Notes: generated from the sequence alone by a model not told the origin. DNA of 64,000 nucleotides from CAZPMC01 sp964587755 (GCA_964587755.1 CAZPMC010000002.1:62001-126000), one strand, 5' to 3'; shown: positions 42,900 through 52,890, numbered from the stretch's first letter. Numbers and translations: made by a program.

Positions 42900-44164
42900 T
42901 TGCTCCCCTTTTCCTGCCAGGTTTGCCCCAAATTGTTTCTTTGCTTATTGTCCTGTTTATTCTGTCTTTCATCTCTATATATTTGCTTGAGCAGCTCTTC
43001 TTTTAATTTTTGACGCTCACGCTCCAGCTTCTTTTCATTTTGTGCTGACTTCTTTTTATTTTCATTATTGTTTTTACTGTTGTTATTTTTAACGTCTTTA
43101 TTATTCTTATTTTTGCTGTTATTTTTATTGATATTGCTGTTCTTATCGTTTTTGTCGTTTTTGTTGTTTTTCTTATCTTTATTGTCTTTATCCGCTTTAT
43201 TTCCATTAACCTGTTTGCTGTCCCCGGCAGTATTGGAGCTGTTCTTCTCAAGCTTTCTGTCATTGGCTTTCGGTTTGTTGCCGCTTATATATCCTTCATC
43301 TTCCAAAACAATCTTGGTCTCCTTCTTGTCATCCTGTAAAGCTGGCTTTGTTACGTTGGATTCAGTCTTTTTATCTTCTGCAACATTTGCTTTTCCAGAA
43401 GCCTTTTTAGCTTGTGAAGACTTATTATCCTTTGCCTTTGCGACCAAATCCCTGACAGCAGCTGATTTTAACTCCTCAAGGCTTAGCTCGGGTTCAGCCT
43501 CTATGGCATTCTCAATTAATGCAAGCTTCCCCGGTGTTGTACCAACCTTTCTTGCATCATCTCTTTGCTCTAATGTCGCTTCTCCAACAAGCACATCGGA
43601 AACAATGCTTTCCTTTGAAAGCTTTTCTTCTATCATATTTACAAGCTCCTCTTTAAGTGCTTTGGATTTGTTGCCATTGCTGCTTGAAACGGTGAAAAGG
43701 ACTGCGTCTCGGACTTCATCTGAGGTTGAAGCATCAGACTTAAAGTAACCTTGCTCTGCTGCAGAGCTAATCAATTTGGAAACGCCCTCCGAAAGCTTAG
43801 TATTCTTTAATTTGCTGCAACCTAAAAGTACTTGTCCGTCACTGTTAAGTGCTTCTGCATTAATAATTCTGTCGTATATGTTGACCGTAAGCTCAATGCT
43901 TGGATTAATGTCGAAATCTATATAGCTGTAAGGCATTGAGTAACTGAGCACTCCATACCCTGTCCCAAGCACCAGCAAAGCAGCCGCAGCTAAAGATACC
44001 ACTTTCGAAATGAGCTTTTGTTTGGTTCCGTTGCTTTTCAGACAATTTATGTCGATTTCGCTCCCCACAGTCATGTGTGGTTCCGCTTTTATCTTCTTAA
44101 ATAAACCGTCTTTAGTAAGAATTATTGCGTATTTCCCGTTTATTTCTGCTATAATCCCCTTCAT
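42887..44164 (-). CDS. rsgI: RsgI-like anti-sigma-I factor with Lys/Asn-rich tail
   Basis: A 425-residue single-pass membrane protein expected to hold SigI inactive. The cytoplasmic N-terminal ~50 residues (IIAEINGKYAIILTKDGLFKKI) are the RsgI_N sigma-binding domain. A membrane segment follows (VVSLAAAALLVLGTGYGVLSY), then the extracytoplasmic YSYIDFDINPSIELTVN segment found in RsgI proteins and involved in autoproteolysis in characterised members. The last ~150 residues are low-complexity Lys, Asn and Asp. In cellulosome producers many RsgI proteins end in carbohydrate-binding modules; this one has none, so it resembles the Bacillus type. It follows sigI by 18 bases. Confidence 0.9.
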   Translation of the reverse strand: MKGIIAEINGKYAIILTKDGLFKKIKAEPHMTVGSEIDINCLKSNGTKQKLISKVVSLAAAALLVLGTGYGVLSYSMPYSYIDFDINPSIELTVNIYDRIINAEALNSDGQVLLGCSKLKNTKLSEGVSKLISSAAEQGYFKSDASTSDEVRDAVLFTVSSSNGNKSKALKEELVNMIEEKLSKESIVSDVLVGEATLEQRDDARKVGTTPGKLALIENAIEAEPELSLEELKSAAVRDLVAKAKDNKSSQAKKASGKANVAEDKKTESNVTKPALQDDKKETKIVLEDEGYISGNKPKANDRKLEKNSSNTAGDSKQVNGNKADKDNKDKKNNKNDKNDKNSNINKNNSKNKNNKDVKNNNSKNNNENKKKSAQNEKKLERERQKLKEELLKQIYRDERQNKQDNKQRNNLGQTWQEKGSKRKR

Positions 44165-44182
44165 GGCATAACAACTCCTGTC

Positions 44183-44881
44183 TCAGAGCTTTATATAATT
44201 CTGAATATAATCATAGTCACCTGTTTCAATTAATACTAATGCTATAATATACTTTCGAAACCTTTCAATCAATTTTCGGGGTAAATTGGTTCCTTTTTCT
44301 AACTCTGCTACCGGCAAATACTTTTTTGTTATTATTTGATTTAATATGTCAGGTTTTGATAATATAAATCTCAAAATCTGTTTGCATTTTTCCTTAGTGC
44401 TCTTGTGCTTAGGAGAGACCTTGGCCAGGTCCGAAAAGGAAATGTTCCATCTCTCCAGTTCTTCCCTCAGGTTTTTCATCTCCAAACTTCTTATCTGGGA
44501 TAATTCTATTTCGGAATATTGCCGTATAGCTTCATCAGTGCTTAAGTCATACTCATTCCCCTTCTCGTCTATATACATATTTAATGAAACTACAGTATCA
44601 TGGCGTTTTTCCTTGCGATAATAATCAATAATACGCCTCTTAATAACATTGCGGGAAAATGAAAAGAAGCTGCCCTTGCTCTGATTAAACGAATTGATTG
44701 CCTCCACAAAAGCAAGCATGGCAACAGAAAGCTCATCGTCAGAACCGTAGCTCAAAAACCTTCCCGCTACCTTTTCTGCACATGAAGCTATAAAAGGCTT
44801 ATACTCCTCAACAAACTTGTTAATCTGCTGAGTATCGTCCCTTATTTCCTCTATTCTTTGATTAATCGAAGGATAAGCCAT
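44183..44881 (-). CDS. sigI: RNA polymerase sigma factor SigI
   Basis: An alternative sigma factor of 232 residues from ATG 44881 (AYPSINQRIEEI). Region 2 is clear (FIASCAEKVAGRFLSYGSDDELSVAMLAFVEAI, FFSFSRNVIKRRIIDYYR). The C-terminal half has a SigI-type conserved helix (ISFSDLAKVSPKHKSTKEKC) in place of standard region 4. In Bacillus SigI is a heat/envelope-stress factor, and in cellulolytic clostridia SigI factors control polysaccharide-degrading genes. The longer frame to 44899 has a worse-placed ribosome binding site. Paired with rsgI downstream. Confidence 0.92.
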   Translation of the reverse strand: MAYPSINQRIEEIRDDTQQINKFVEEYKPFIASCAEKVAGRFLSYGSDDELSVAMLAFVEAINSFNQSKGSFFSFSRNVIKRRIIDYYRKEKRHDTVVSLNMYIDEKGNEYDLSTDEAIRQYSEIELSQIRSLEMKNLREELERWNISFSDLAKVSPKHKSTKEKCKQILRFILSKPDILNQIITKKYLPVAELEKGTNLPRKLIERFRKYIIALVLIETGDYDYIQNYIKL

Positions 44882-44977
44882 ACCTTCCCCCTTATACACA
44901 CAGAAATTATAACATACGCAATAGCTCTAAGGGGCTGATGAAACCTTTTATTAATCTAGTTGTAATAATTTAAAAAT

Positions 44978-45009
44978 AAAACAGCAGACATGGCTGTATC
45001 TGCTGTTTT
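44978..45009 (-). terminator. terminator of spoVT
   Basis: An 11-bp perfect stem (44978-44988 with 44999-45009), 10-base loop, with TTTTATTTTT on the 3' side of the minus strand. It separates spoVT from sigI. Confidence 0.9.
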
Positions 45010-45051
45010 CACTATACTCCCCTGTTATTAATTTTAATATTATTTCCCATT

Positions 45052-45606
45052 CTACTGTTCCATCTGCCTGCCTAAAAACCCCGCTGCTGATTGAGCCAGC
45101 TTCGCTTCAACTTCTCCCATATGTCGGTTAGGGTCGGTGGATAAAAGTACCACTGCACCAATAGGATCACCTTCTGCTATGATAGGAGATACTACCTGGG
45201 ATGAATATTTCCTTTCTCCTCCTTCATCAGCAAGTATCGCTATGCTTTTGTCATCAGGTGACTTGACCACCAGAGTATTCTTTTCCTCTATGACATGCTC
45301 TAATTCCGAACTCAGTGATTTGTCAAGAAACTCCTTTTTAGATGCCCCCGAAACCGCAATTATCGTGTCCCTGTCTGCAATACAAGTAATGTGACCAATT
45401 GTTTTGTGTATTGATTCCGCATATTGTGTTGCAAAATCTCCCAACTCTCCTATTGGAGAATACTTTTTCAATATAACCTCTCCATCTTTGTCGGTAAATA
45501 TCTCCAAAGGGTCTCCTTCTCTTATTCTTAATGTTCTTCTTATTTCCTTTGGAATTACAACCCTGCCCAGATCATCAATTCTTCGTACGATACCGGTTGC
45601 CTTCAA
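45052..45606 (-). CDS. spoVT: stage V sporulation regulator SpoVT
   Basis: Forespore-specific transcription factor, 184 residues. N-terminal AbrB-type swapped-hairpin DNA-binding domain (GIVRRIDDLGRVVIPKEIRRTL, IREGDPLEIF) and a C-terminal GAF-like domain (ITCIADRDTIIAVSG ... SPIIAEGDPIGAVVLLS). In Bacillus it modulates sigmaG-dependent genes. I could not find a convincing sigmaG promoter in the 262 bases upstream. A terminator follows. Confidence 0.95.
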   Translation of the reverse strand: MKATGIVRRIDDLGRVVIPKEIRRTLRIREGDPLEIFTDKDGEVILKKYSPIGELGDFATQYAESIHKTIGHITCIADRDTIIAVSGASKKEFLDKSLSSELEHVIEEKNTLVVKSPDDKSIAILADEGGERKYSSQVVSPIIAEGDPIGAVVLLSTDPNRHMGEVEAKLAQSAAGFLGRQMEQ

Positions 45607-45823
45607 TGTTCTTACCTCCTTAATTTCTTAACTCGAATGTTTCTTATTGCCTTTTTAGTATTAATTAATTAATGGAGTTTTATACATTAGCGGATAATCT
45701 AGCAAGTAAATCGAGAGGTCGGAAAACAAATCAATTTTTACTTCCAAAGCATGCGCAAAACTGATGTAATGCTCTTGCGACATCCACGCCTGCTTTTCAG
45801 CGAGACTTATTTCTTACAGCCTA

Positions 45824-45853
45824 AAAAACCCGGTGAGCATCCACCGGGTTTTT
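45824..45853 (-). terminator. terminator of the membrane parvulin gene
   Basis: Eleven or more base pairs (AAAACCCGGTG with CACCGGGTTTT) around a six-base loop with a T run after the stem on the minus strand, 16 bases past the stop. The remaining ~215 bases up to spoVT hold no gene that I can support. Confidence 0.88.
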
Positions 45854-45868
45854 ACATCACTATTTAAT

Positions 45869-47008
45869 TTACTTAATTGAATTGTAAACAGAAGTGTTTA
45901 TCTCAACCTTGGCATTTTTCACCATCTCAGCAGCCTTATTCAAGTATAGCTTATATTTTATAAAATTATTGCCCCCAAACTCAAAATAGTTCTTTGCGCA
46001 TTCCAGACTGACAGGTTCGTCCTGTCCGTATTTTTCCTCCAGTTTTATTATATGATACCCTGAAGTAGTCTTTACAGGTGTCTGTGTATATGTTCCGGGA
46101 GTAAGTGAAAAAGCTGCTTCTTCAAACTCCTGATACATTCTGCCTCTGCCGAATACATAGTCACCGCCTCTGGAGTTTGAACCCGGATCCTCTGAAAGCT
46201 CCTTTACAAGTGTCACAAAGTCTTCACCTGCATTTAACCGTTCAATGACCTCCCCAGCCTTTTTTCTGGCCTCTTCTATCTCCTCCTCGGTTGCTGTATC
46301 CTCTTCTGCCAGAATGAGTATATGTCTTGCCCATACAGCTTCTTCCCCACCGTGTCTGTACTGGAGATCCTCTGCATACCATTCGGGGTTTGACTTGTAA
46401 TAAGTATCTATGTCAGCTTCACTCTCAGATATTTTATTGATTTCTTCAAGCTGGTATTTTTGAACCGTATAATTCCTAATCTGTGATGCTCTCATGTCAG
46501 AAATACTAAAATTAAATTTCCTGAGCATCTCTTTATTGGCTCTGACTTTGTTCCCTTTTCCTGCTTCACCATTATTGTACGGATCCATTATATCTATGAC
46601 ATTTGTCTGAATTTCGGCATCCAGTAATTTAATTTCTTCATTTGTCAATGATATGCCTGCTTCTTTGGCTTTCGCGTACTGTACCATTATGTTTTTTATA
46701 CTGTCAAGTGCTTTCTGCTTTGCAACCTCGATAGCGTCTTCGTTGTTTATCTTAGTCGCCCAGAAGGTCTCCTCTGATATCATAGGATCTACCTCCAAAG
46801 CACTTCTGTACATAGAAAGCTTCTGTACCTCCAAATAGTATGCAAACTCGCCTTTCTTTATTTTCTGTCCGTTTACTTTTGCAACATATCCTCCGGTTAC
46901 ATTAAAATATATCACCAATCCGATAGTTATTACGGCAATAATTGCAAGAGCAATCAAACCGTATTTAACAAATATAGGTAGTCTGTTTCCCTCCACTTTG
47001 CTTTTCAA
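45869..47008 (-). CDS. membrane-anchored SurA/PrsA-like peptidyl-prolyl isomerase
   Basis: A 379-residue foldase. N-terminal membrane anchor (YGLIALAIIAVITIGLVIYF, no lipobox), a SurA_N-like chaperone region (VNGQKIKKGEFAYYLEVQKL), and a parvulin domain from about residue 225: WARHILILAEEDTATEEE, the ELSEDPGSNSRGGDYVFG core, and TTSGYHIIKLEEK. These are the active-site landmarks of PpiC-type isomerases. It acts outside the membrane on secreted proteins. The start is TTG at 47008, with GGGGGAG nine bases before it. It follows mfd, a common pairing in clostridia. Confidence 0.92.
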   Translation of the reverse strand: MKSKVEGNRLPIFVKYGLIALAIIAVITIGLVIYFNVTGGYVAKVNGQKIKKGEFAYYLEVQKLSMYRSALEVDPMISEETFWATKINNEDAIEVAKQKALDSIKNIMVQYAKAKEAGISLTNEEIKLLDAEIQTNVIDIMDPYNNGEAGKGNKVRANKEMLRKFNFSISDMRASQIRNYTVQKYQLEEINKISESEADIDTYYKSNPEWYAEDLQYRHGGEEAVWARHILILAEEDTATEEEIEEARKKAGEVIERLNAGEDFVTLVKELSEDPGSNSRGGDYVFGRGRMYQEFEEAAFSLTPGTYTQTPVKTTSGYHIIKLEEKYGQDEPVSLECAKNYFEFGGNNFIKYKLYLNKAAEMVKNAKVEINTSVYNSIK

Positions 47009-47036
47009 GGTCTTTTCTCCCCCATCTCATTGAATA

Positions 47037-47059
47037 GGGCAGGTTTCTAAAACCCGCCC
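47037..47059 (-). terminator. imperfect stem-loop between mfd and the parvulin gene
   Basis: Nine of ten positions pair (47037-47046 with 47050-47059) with a three-base loop, but there is no T run on the minus strand. It may be an attenuator or processing site rather than a full terminator. Confidence 0.35.
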
Positions 47060-47089
47060 CTAGTTGTATATTTACATTATAATAGATAT

Positions 47090-50000
47090 TTACTGCACTT
47101 CAAAGCTTTTTAAATCCTGTAACAAAATCTTAATATTCTCAAGCCTCACATCCTTCTGTTCCCGGGGTATCCTGTATGCAATATAGGGTTTGTTCCCCGC
47201 ATTAAAAAGCAACCGGCGTTTATATTTCTCAGCCGCCCTCCCTATAGCTTCAAGATTAATGCTTTTTATGTCATCCAGTTGGAATATCACAGTATCATCC
47301 TTCTCTGTCACTGATGTAATTCCCAGTGAGGCTGAAATTGCTTTTATATGTGCGATTGCAATAAGATTTCTGACCGGCTCCGGCATATCCCCATACCTGT
47401 CTGTCAGCTCATCCTCAATATCCATAACATCCTGAGCATCCCGTATAGCTGCAATCTTTTTATACATCTCGATTTTCTTGCCTTCGGAGCTTATATATGA
47501 ATCATCAATATAAGCGCTGATGTTAATATCAATGGTAATCTCGCTCTCCTCTCTTTTGAGTGGCTCTCCCTTAAGCTCCCTGACCGCCTCATCCAAAAGC
47601 CTGCAATACATATCATAGCCTACAGAGTCCATATGGCCGTGCTGCTCTGAGCCCAATAGGTTCCCAGCCCCCCTTATCTCCATATCCCTCATGGCTATTT
47701 TGAAGCCAGACCCCAGCTCAGTGAACTCCTTTATTGCTTGCAGCCTTTTTTCGGCGATTTCAGATACAATTTTATCCTTTTTGTAGGTAATGTAGGCATA
47801 AGCCAGCCTGTTAGAGCGCCCGACTCTTCCCCTTAGCTGATAGAGCTGAGCCAGCCCCATCCTGTCCGCATCTTCAACAATAATGGTATTTACATTTGGC
47901 ATATCAAGACCTGACTCAATAATAGTTGTACAAACCAAAATGTCAAAGTCTCCTTTTATGAAGCTGAGCATAATGTCCTCAAGCTGCCTCTCCTCCATTT
48001 GCCCATGGGCAACAGCTACCCGTGCGTCGGGAACAAGAGCTTGTATCTGTGTGGCTTTCATATCAATAGATCTTACTCTGTTGTAAAGGTAAAATACCTG
48101 GCCGCCTCTTCCGATTTCTCTGATGATTGCATCCTTTATAACATCTTTGTTGTATTCCATTACATATGTTTGTACCGGGTATCTTTCTTCCGGCGGATCC
48201 TCTATTACACTAATGTCCCGGATGCCTACAAGAGACATGTGAAGAGTTCTTGGTATCGGTGTTGCGGTAAGAGTCAAAACATCAATTCCCGGAGCAAGGC
48301 TCTTAATCCGTTCCTTATGGGCGACTCCAAAGCGTTGCTCCTCATCAACCACCAACAACCCCAGATTCTTAAAGTGGATATCCTTCTGTAATAATCTGTG
48401 GGTTCCTACTAATATATCAATATTTCCTGAGCTGACATCCCTTAGAATTTTCTTTTGCTGTGCAGGTGTTCTAAAACGGCTTATTACATCAACTGTGACA
48501 GGAAAATCCTTCAGTCTCTCTGCAAAGCTGTTGTACTGCTGCTGGGCAAGCACAGTGGTAGGAACCAGATATGCAACCTGCTTTCCATCCATGACAGCCT
48601 TAAAAATCGCTCTAATGGCTACCTCTGTCTTTCCAAAGCCTACATCGCCGCAAAGGAGTCTGTCCATCACTCTGCCGGATTCCATATCAGCTTTTATTTC
48701 CTGAATACATTTTAACTGGTCTTCCGTTTCTTCATAGGGAAATTGCTCCTCAAACTGCCTTTGCCATACAGTGTCCTTTGAGTAAGCAAATCCCGACATG
48801 GCCTGCCTTTTGGCATAAAGCTTTATCAGCTCTGCCGCCAGCTTTCTAAGAGATTCCTTTACTCTGGATTTTGTCTTAGCCCAGTCTGAGCCTCCAAGCT
48901 TATTTAACTTTGGCAGCTTTCCCTCAGTTCCTATGTATTTTTGTATTAAGTCCAGTTGATTTGTCGGGATGTATAAAAAATCTGAGTTTTGATAACGTAT
49001 TTTTAAATAGTCCCGTTTCGCCCCGTCCACAGAAAGCTTTTCAATTCCCACATATTGCCCGATACCATGAGTTTGATGTACAACATAGTCACCTAAGCTA
49101 AGCTCCGAGAATACACTAATCGGCCTTCCTTTATGTTTGCTCGAAGTTTTAGCAGGTCTTCTGTCCTGACCGAAAACCTCCTTATCACTGACTACTGCAA
49201 ACCCAATTGTAGGATATTCAAAACCTTTGTGAAGGCTTCCATGTGTAATAATTACCTGCCCCGGCTGTATGGGTGCAGTAAGGTCATGGATGTATACACT
49301 CTCAATTCCTTTTGCCTCAAGACTCTCACGAAGTCTTTCACCCCGTCCTCTCGTGCCGGACAGCACCAGCGTCCTGCTTTTGCTGCTCTTCCAAGCCGAC
49401 AGGCTCTCACAAAGCATATCCATATTTCCCATAAAGGAGCCTATGAGCCTGCATGGTATGCTGTATGTCTTTGAGGAGCCTGATGCAATATTGTCAACAT
49501 TAATAGTATTCAATAAAAACAGCTTGTTTTCTGAAAGCCTTGAGTAAACTTCATTGTAGTCAAAGAATATTCTCATGCTTTCAGGAAGCAGATGCCCTTT
49601 TTCAAGAAGGCCTTTACATACCTCCTCATTCTCTAAAAGCAAATTATCAAGTCTCTGCTCCTGCCTTACCGGCTCATCCATAAAAACAAGGGTATTCTCC
49701 CCTGCATAATCCCTGATTGAAAATGGGTTGTCCGCTATATATGGAATATACCTGTCAATACCTGCAAAATATGAGCTTTCCTTAAGTTTCTCTATGTCGG
49801 CCGATATTTTTTGAGTGAATATATTATTTTTCTTGCCCGTCTTTGCCAGGTCTTCTTTGATTGCTCTTATTATGCCTTCCTTTTTTTCAGGAGGATAGAT
49901 TATTTCTCTTGCCGGGATAATCTTCGTATTTTTAATACTGTCTATGGAGCGCTGTGTATTAACATCAAACTGGCGTATTGAATCAACTTCATCTCCGAAA

Positions 50001-50584
50001 AGCTCAATTCTCACAGGCAAATCACAATCTATAGAAAAAACATCTAAAATCCCGCCTCTTACAGCAAACTCACCGCGGCGCTCAACTGTCTCAACCCGCT
50101 CATATCCCATCATTACAAGGCTTCGTGTGATTTCATCCAAGTCTATCCTGCTGTCCATTCCTATTTTAATAATGCTGTTTTTAATAAGCCCAGGATGTAC
50201 AAGCTTATGGGAAACAGCCTCAATAGATGTTACAACAACCCTGTAATCGCCCGCAAGCATCCTGTCAAGAGCAGCAATCCTTTGATAAACTGCATCGTTG
50301 CTCTTGGCATTTACATCATAAAGCATTACTTCTTTGGTCGGAAAGAAAAGAGCATCCTCTCCCAGAAAGAAGACAAAATCCTCATAAAGCCTTCTTGCCT
50401 GCATTTCATTGAAAGCAACATATATGCCCTTATTGTCTGTATGGGTTAAAATGGCATGACAAATATGAGCCTTCTGGGATTCAGATGGCCCTACGATATT
50501 TACAGGTCCCGGATATCTTTCAACCGAAATCAGTACCTGTTTATATTCTTCAAGTTCCAAAAGCGGGTTAATGAAGTTATCCAT
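47090..50584 (-). CDS. mfd: transcription-repair coupling factor Mfd
   Basis: A 1164-residue translocase that removes stalled RNA polymerase and recruits UvrA. In order: UvrB-like N-terminal domain (FPTKEVMLYDVNAKSNDAVYQR), CarD-like RNA polymerase interaction domain (LSLGDYVVHQTHGIGQY), RecG-like motor with Walker A GDVGFGKTEVAIRA, DEEQ box VVDEEQRFG, ATPIPRTL, and QLRGRVGRSNR, then the TRCF C-terminal domain. It overlaps pth by eight bases. Confidence 0.98.
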   Translation of the reverse strand: MDNFINPLLELEEYKQVLISVERYPGPVNIVGPSESQKAHICHAILTHTDNKGIYVAFNEMQARRLYEDFVFFLGEDALFFPTKEVMLYDVNAKSNDAVYQRIAALDRMLAGDYRVVVTSIEAVSHKLVHPGLIKNSIIKIGMDSRIDLDEITRSLVMMGYERVETVERRGEFAVRGGILDVFSIDCDLPVRIELFGDEVDSIRQFDVNTQRSIDSIKNTKIIPAREIIYPPEKKEGIIRAIKEDLAKTGKKNNIFTQKISADIEKLKESSYFAGIDRYIPYIADNPFSIRDYAGENTLVFMDEPVRQEQRLDNLLLENEEVCKGLLEKGHLLPESMRIFFDYNEVYSRLSENKLFLLNTINVDNIASGSSKTYSIPCRLIGSFMGNMDMLCESLSAWKSSKSRTLVLSGTRGRGERLRESLEAKGIESVYIHDLTAPIQPGQVIITHGSLHKGFEYPTIGFAVVSDKEVFGQDRRPAKTSSKHKGRPISVFSELSLGDYVVHQTHGIGQYVGIEKLSVDGAKRDYLKIRYQNSDFLYIPTNQLDLIQKYIGTEGKLPKLNKLGGSDWAKTKSRVKESLRKLAAELIKLYAKRQAMSGFAYSKDTVWQRQFEEQFPYEETEDQLKCIQEIKADMESGRVMDRLLCGDVGFGKTEVAIRAIFKAVMDGKQVAYLVPTTVLAQQQYNSFAERLKDFPVTVDVISRFRTPAQQKKILRDVSSGNIDILVGTHRLLQKDIHFKNLGLLVVDEEQRFGVAHKERIKSLAPGIDVLTLTATPIPRTLHMSLVGIRDISVIEDPPEERYPVQTYVMEYNKDVIKDAIIREIGRGGQVFYLYNRVRSIDMKATQIQALVPDARVAVAHGQMEERQLEDIMLSFIKGDFDILVCTTIIESGLDMPNVNTIIVEDADRMGLAQLYQLRGRVGRSNRLAYAYITYKKDKIVSEIAEKRLQAIKEFTELGSGFKIAMRDMEIRGAGNLLGSEQHGHMDSVGYDMYCRLLDEAVRELKGEPLKREESEITIDINISAYIDDSYISSEGKKIEMYKKIAAIRDAQDVMDIEDELTDRYGDMPEPVRNLIAIAHIKAISASLGITSVTEKDDTVIFQLDDIKSINLEAIGRAAEKYKRRLLFNAGNKPYIAYRIPREQKDVRLENIKILLQDLKSFEVQ

Positions 50585-51137
50585 TATATAAATTCATGGC
50601 AGCCGTCACCCCGTCGGTCAATATAATAGGAACGGCAGCCGCAGCCCTTTCAACGCTCTGCTTAACAGGAGCAAAATCCTCAACTGTAAACTTGCTCAAC
50701 ACATAATCAGCCAAATCCCACCCTTCAGGCGCCTTGCCGATTCCAATCCTGATACGTGGAAACGAGTCGGATTGGAGCTGGTAGATGACTGATTTCATGC
50801 CATTATGTGTTCCGGCACTGCCATTAGGCCTGATTCTTACAGTTCCCACCGGCAAATCAACATCATCATATATTACTATTATGTTGTCTAAAGGCAGCTT
50901 GTACCATTCAACAATATCTCGTACACTCTCACCGCTTGAGTTCATAAAAGTCTGAGGCTTGGCAAGCATAACCCTCTTCCCCTGGATAATTCCTTCACCA
51001 TAAAGGGCTTTATGCTTTAATTTGTTCAGCTTGATATTATACTTCTCACAAAGTACATCTATTACCCTAAACCCTACATTATGTCTTGTAAATTCATATT
51101 TATTGCCCGGATTTCCCAAGCCTATAATAACTGTCAT
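50577..51137 (-). CDS. pth: peptidyl-tRNA hydrolase
   Basis: Releases peptides from prematurely dropped peptidyl-tRNA. 186 residues: VIIGLGNPGNKYEFTRHNVGF with the catalytic His, KPQTFMNSSGESV, and DVDLPVGTVRIRPNGSAGTHNGMKS. The order prs-pth-mfd is standard in Firmicutes. Confidence 0.97.
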   Translation of the reverse strand: MTVIIGLGNPGNKYEFTRHNVGFRVIDVLCEKYNIKLNKLKHKALYGEGIIQGKRVMLAKPQTFMNSSGESVRDIVEWYKLPLDNIIVIYDDVDLPVGTVRIRPNGSAGTHNGMKSVIYQLQSDSFPRIRIGIGKAPEGWDLADYVLSKFTVEDFAPVKQSVERAAAAVPIILTDGVTAAMNLYNG

Positions 51138-51158
51138 TTTCCGAAACAGTCCCCCATT

Positions 51159-52121
51159 TTAATCAGTCTGTGTAAAAAGGGTGCTTATGGAAATATCCCC
51201 GTAAATCCTCTCAATTGCCTCTGCAAATATCGGGGCTACCGAGAGGGATGTAATCTTCTTAGCTGGCTTATCCTCTCTCAACGGTATCGTATTTAAAATA
51301 ACCAACTCTTTTATCTGCGATTCGTCAATCTTTTCATATGCTTCACCTGAAAGTACACCGTGGGTGCAGCACCCGTAGACTTCCTTTGCCCCCATCTCCA
51401 ACAACGCATTGGCAGCATTAATAAAAGTACCGCCTGTATCAAGCAAGTCGTCAATTAGAATGACCTTCTTATTTATCACATCACCTATTATATTCATTAT
51501 CTCACTTACATTAGCCTTAGGCCTTCTTTTATCAATAATAGCAATAGGAATATCAAGACGCTGCGCAAACATTCTGGTTCTTGTTACACTTCCTACATCA
51601 GGTGATACGGCTACAACATCGTCGAAGCCGTCAAATTTGCTTTTGAAATATGATGACAAAACCGGAACCCCCATCAGATGGTCCACAGGAATGTCAAAAA
51701 AGCCCTGTAACTGGGGTGTATGCAAGTCCATTGTCAAAACCCTGTCTGCACCAGCAGTTGTTATTAGATTAGCCACAAGCTTGGCTGAAATCGGATCTCT
51801 TGCCCTCGCCTTTCTGTCCTGGCGCGCATAACCGTAATAAGGCATAACTGCAGTAATTCTTCCTGCCGATGCTCTTTTTAAGGCATCAATAATAATCAAA
51901 AGCTCTACAAGATTGTCATTGACAGGATTACATGTGGATTGTATAACAAAAACGTCGGAGCCTCTTACAACTTCACCTATGTTTATGGCAGATTCTCCGT
52001 CGCTGAATTTTCCAACAGTCGCAATTCCGAGAGGCAGACCTATTCTCTCTGCAATCTCTTCGGCAAGAGTCCGGTTTGAATTACCGGCGAAAATTTTGAT
52101 ATCCTTCCCATGCAAATTCAT
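51159..52121 (-). CDS. prs: ribose-phosphate pyrophosphokinase
   Basis: Makes PRPP from ribose 5-phosphate and ATP. 320 residues, the standard length. [19 protein letters not shown], the flexible loop [17 protein letters not shown] with ATP-binding residues, [16 protein letters not shown] and the PRPP loop [13 protein letters not shown] are all present. It lies between the GlmU-type gene and pth, with 16 bases to the former. Confidence 0.98.
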   Translation of the reverse strand: MNLHGKDIKIFAGNSNRTLAEEIAERIGLPLGIATVGKFSDGESAINIGEVVRGSDVFVIQSTCNPVNDNLVELLIIIDALKRASAGRITAVMPYYGYARQDRKARARDPISAKLVANLITTAGADRVLTMDLHTPQLQGFFDIPVDHLMGVPVLSSYFKSKFDGFDDVVAVSPDVGSVTRTRMFAQRLDIPIAIIDKRRPKANVSEIMNIIGDVINKKVILIDDLLDTGGTFINAANALLEMGAKEVYGCCTHGVLSGEAYEKIDESQIKELVILNTIPLREDKPAKKITSLSVAPIFAEAIERIYGDISISTLFTQTD

Positions 52122-52137
52122 TCTTATGCTCCTTTTA

Positions 52138-52890
52138 CTATTTTGATATGTTTTGTTTAATTCTTTTCTGCATTATTCTAGACAGCTTTTCAAGCTGAGC
52201 CTTGTCATTTACCCCAAGTATCTCTTCACAATCCCGGACCTTCCATACCCCTGCCTTATAGCCCTTTGACAGCATAATTTCAAGTGTATCAGTTAAATAG
52301 TATTCTTTTTGGTCGTTATTATTTGTTAATAAATTAACGACTTCAGATAACTCTTTTGAGGAAAAAACATAAAGCCCGGAATTAATTTCTGTTATTAATT
52401 TTTCCTCTTCAGTTGCATCTCTATGCTCAACAATCTTAACGAATTCGTTTTGTGCATTTCTGACTATACGTCCATAACCAAACGGATCAGAAACTTCCGC
52501 AGAAATCACCACGGCATTGTAGCCTCCGGTCTTTGTATACTCCAAAGCGTTTAAAATTGTATTGGAAGTAATAAGGGGCGCATCACCGCAGAGCACAACA
52601 ATATAGCCCTCGCCATTATCATAGTAGCTGCGGGCTTGTTGTACGGCGTGACCTGTTCCGAGCTGCTGTTTTTGAAAAACATACTCGACCTTGTCCCCCA
52701 TATGCTCAATAATTTGCTCTGCCTTATGCCCTACAATAGCCACACACTTGTCAACACCTGCATTAGAGGCGGCTTCATAAACCCATTCAAGCATTGGCTT
52801 TCCGCAGAGCATATGCAAAACCTTTGCTTTATCTGATTGCATCCTCTTACCCTCGCCTGCTGCAAGGATAAGAGCAGTTACCTGTCCCAT
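52138..52890 (-). CDS. stand-alone UDP-GlcNAc pyrophosphorylase (N-terminal half of GlmU)
   Basis: Transfers UMP from UTP to GlcNAc-1-phosphate. The 250 residues match the uridylyltransferase domain of Glm[20 protein letters not shown] at the start, [21 protein letters not shown] with the metal-binding Asp, [19 protein letters not shown] and GVNDKAQL. It stops right after [10 protein letters not shown], the point where bifunctional GlmU would continue into the left-handed beta-helix acetyltransferase, and the next 16 bases lead straight into prs. In Bacillus the same position (spoVG-glmU-prs) holds the full two-domain protein. Either a separate GlcN-1-P acetyltransferase exists elsewhere, or acetylation happens by another route. 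Confidence 0.85.
   Translation of the reverse strand: MGQVTALILAAGEGKRMQSDKAKVLHMLCGKPMLEWVYEAASNAGVDKCVAIVGHKAEQIIEHMGDKVEYVFQKQQLGTGHAVQQARSYYDNGEGYIVVLCGDAPLITSNTILNALEYTKTGGYNAVVISAEVSDPFGYGRIVRNAQNEFVKIVEHRDATEEEKLITEINSGLYVFSSKELSEVVNLLTNNNDQKEYYLTDTLEIMLSKGYKAGVWKVRDCEEILGVNDKAQLEKLSRIMQKRIKQNISK

Noticed and set aside
43003..43748. Long open frames on both strands opposite or inside the rsgI tail
   Set aside because: They are products of the A-rich, low-complexity Lys/Asn codons of rsgI and consist of Leu/Phe or Lys/Ile/Arg runs without family features.
44906..44934. CCCC-N12-CGTA element before sigI as a SigI autoregulatory promoter
   Set aside because: Spacing and boxes only loosely resemble SigI promoters as I recall them, and a TATAAT at 44906-44911 without a fitting -35 gives a competing reading.
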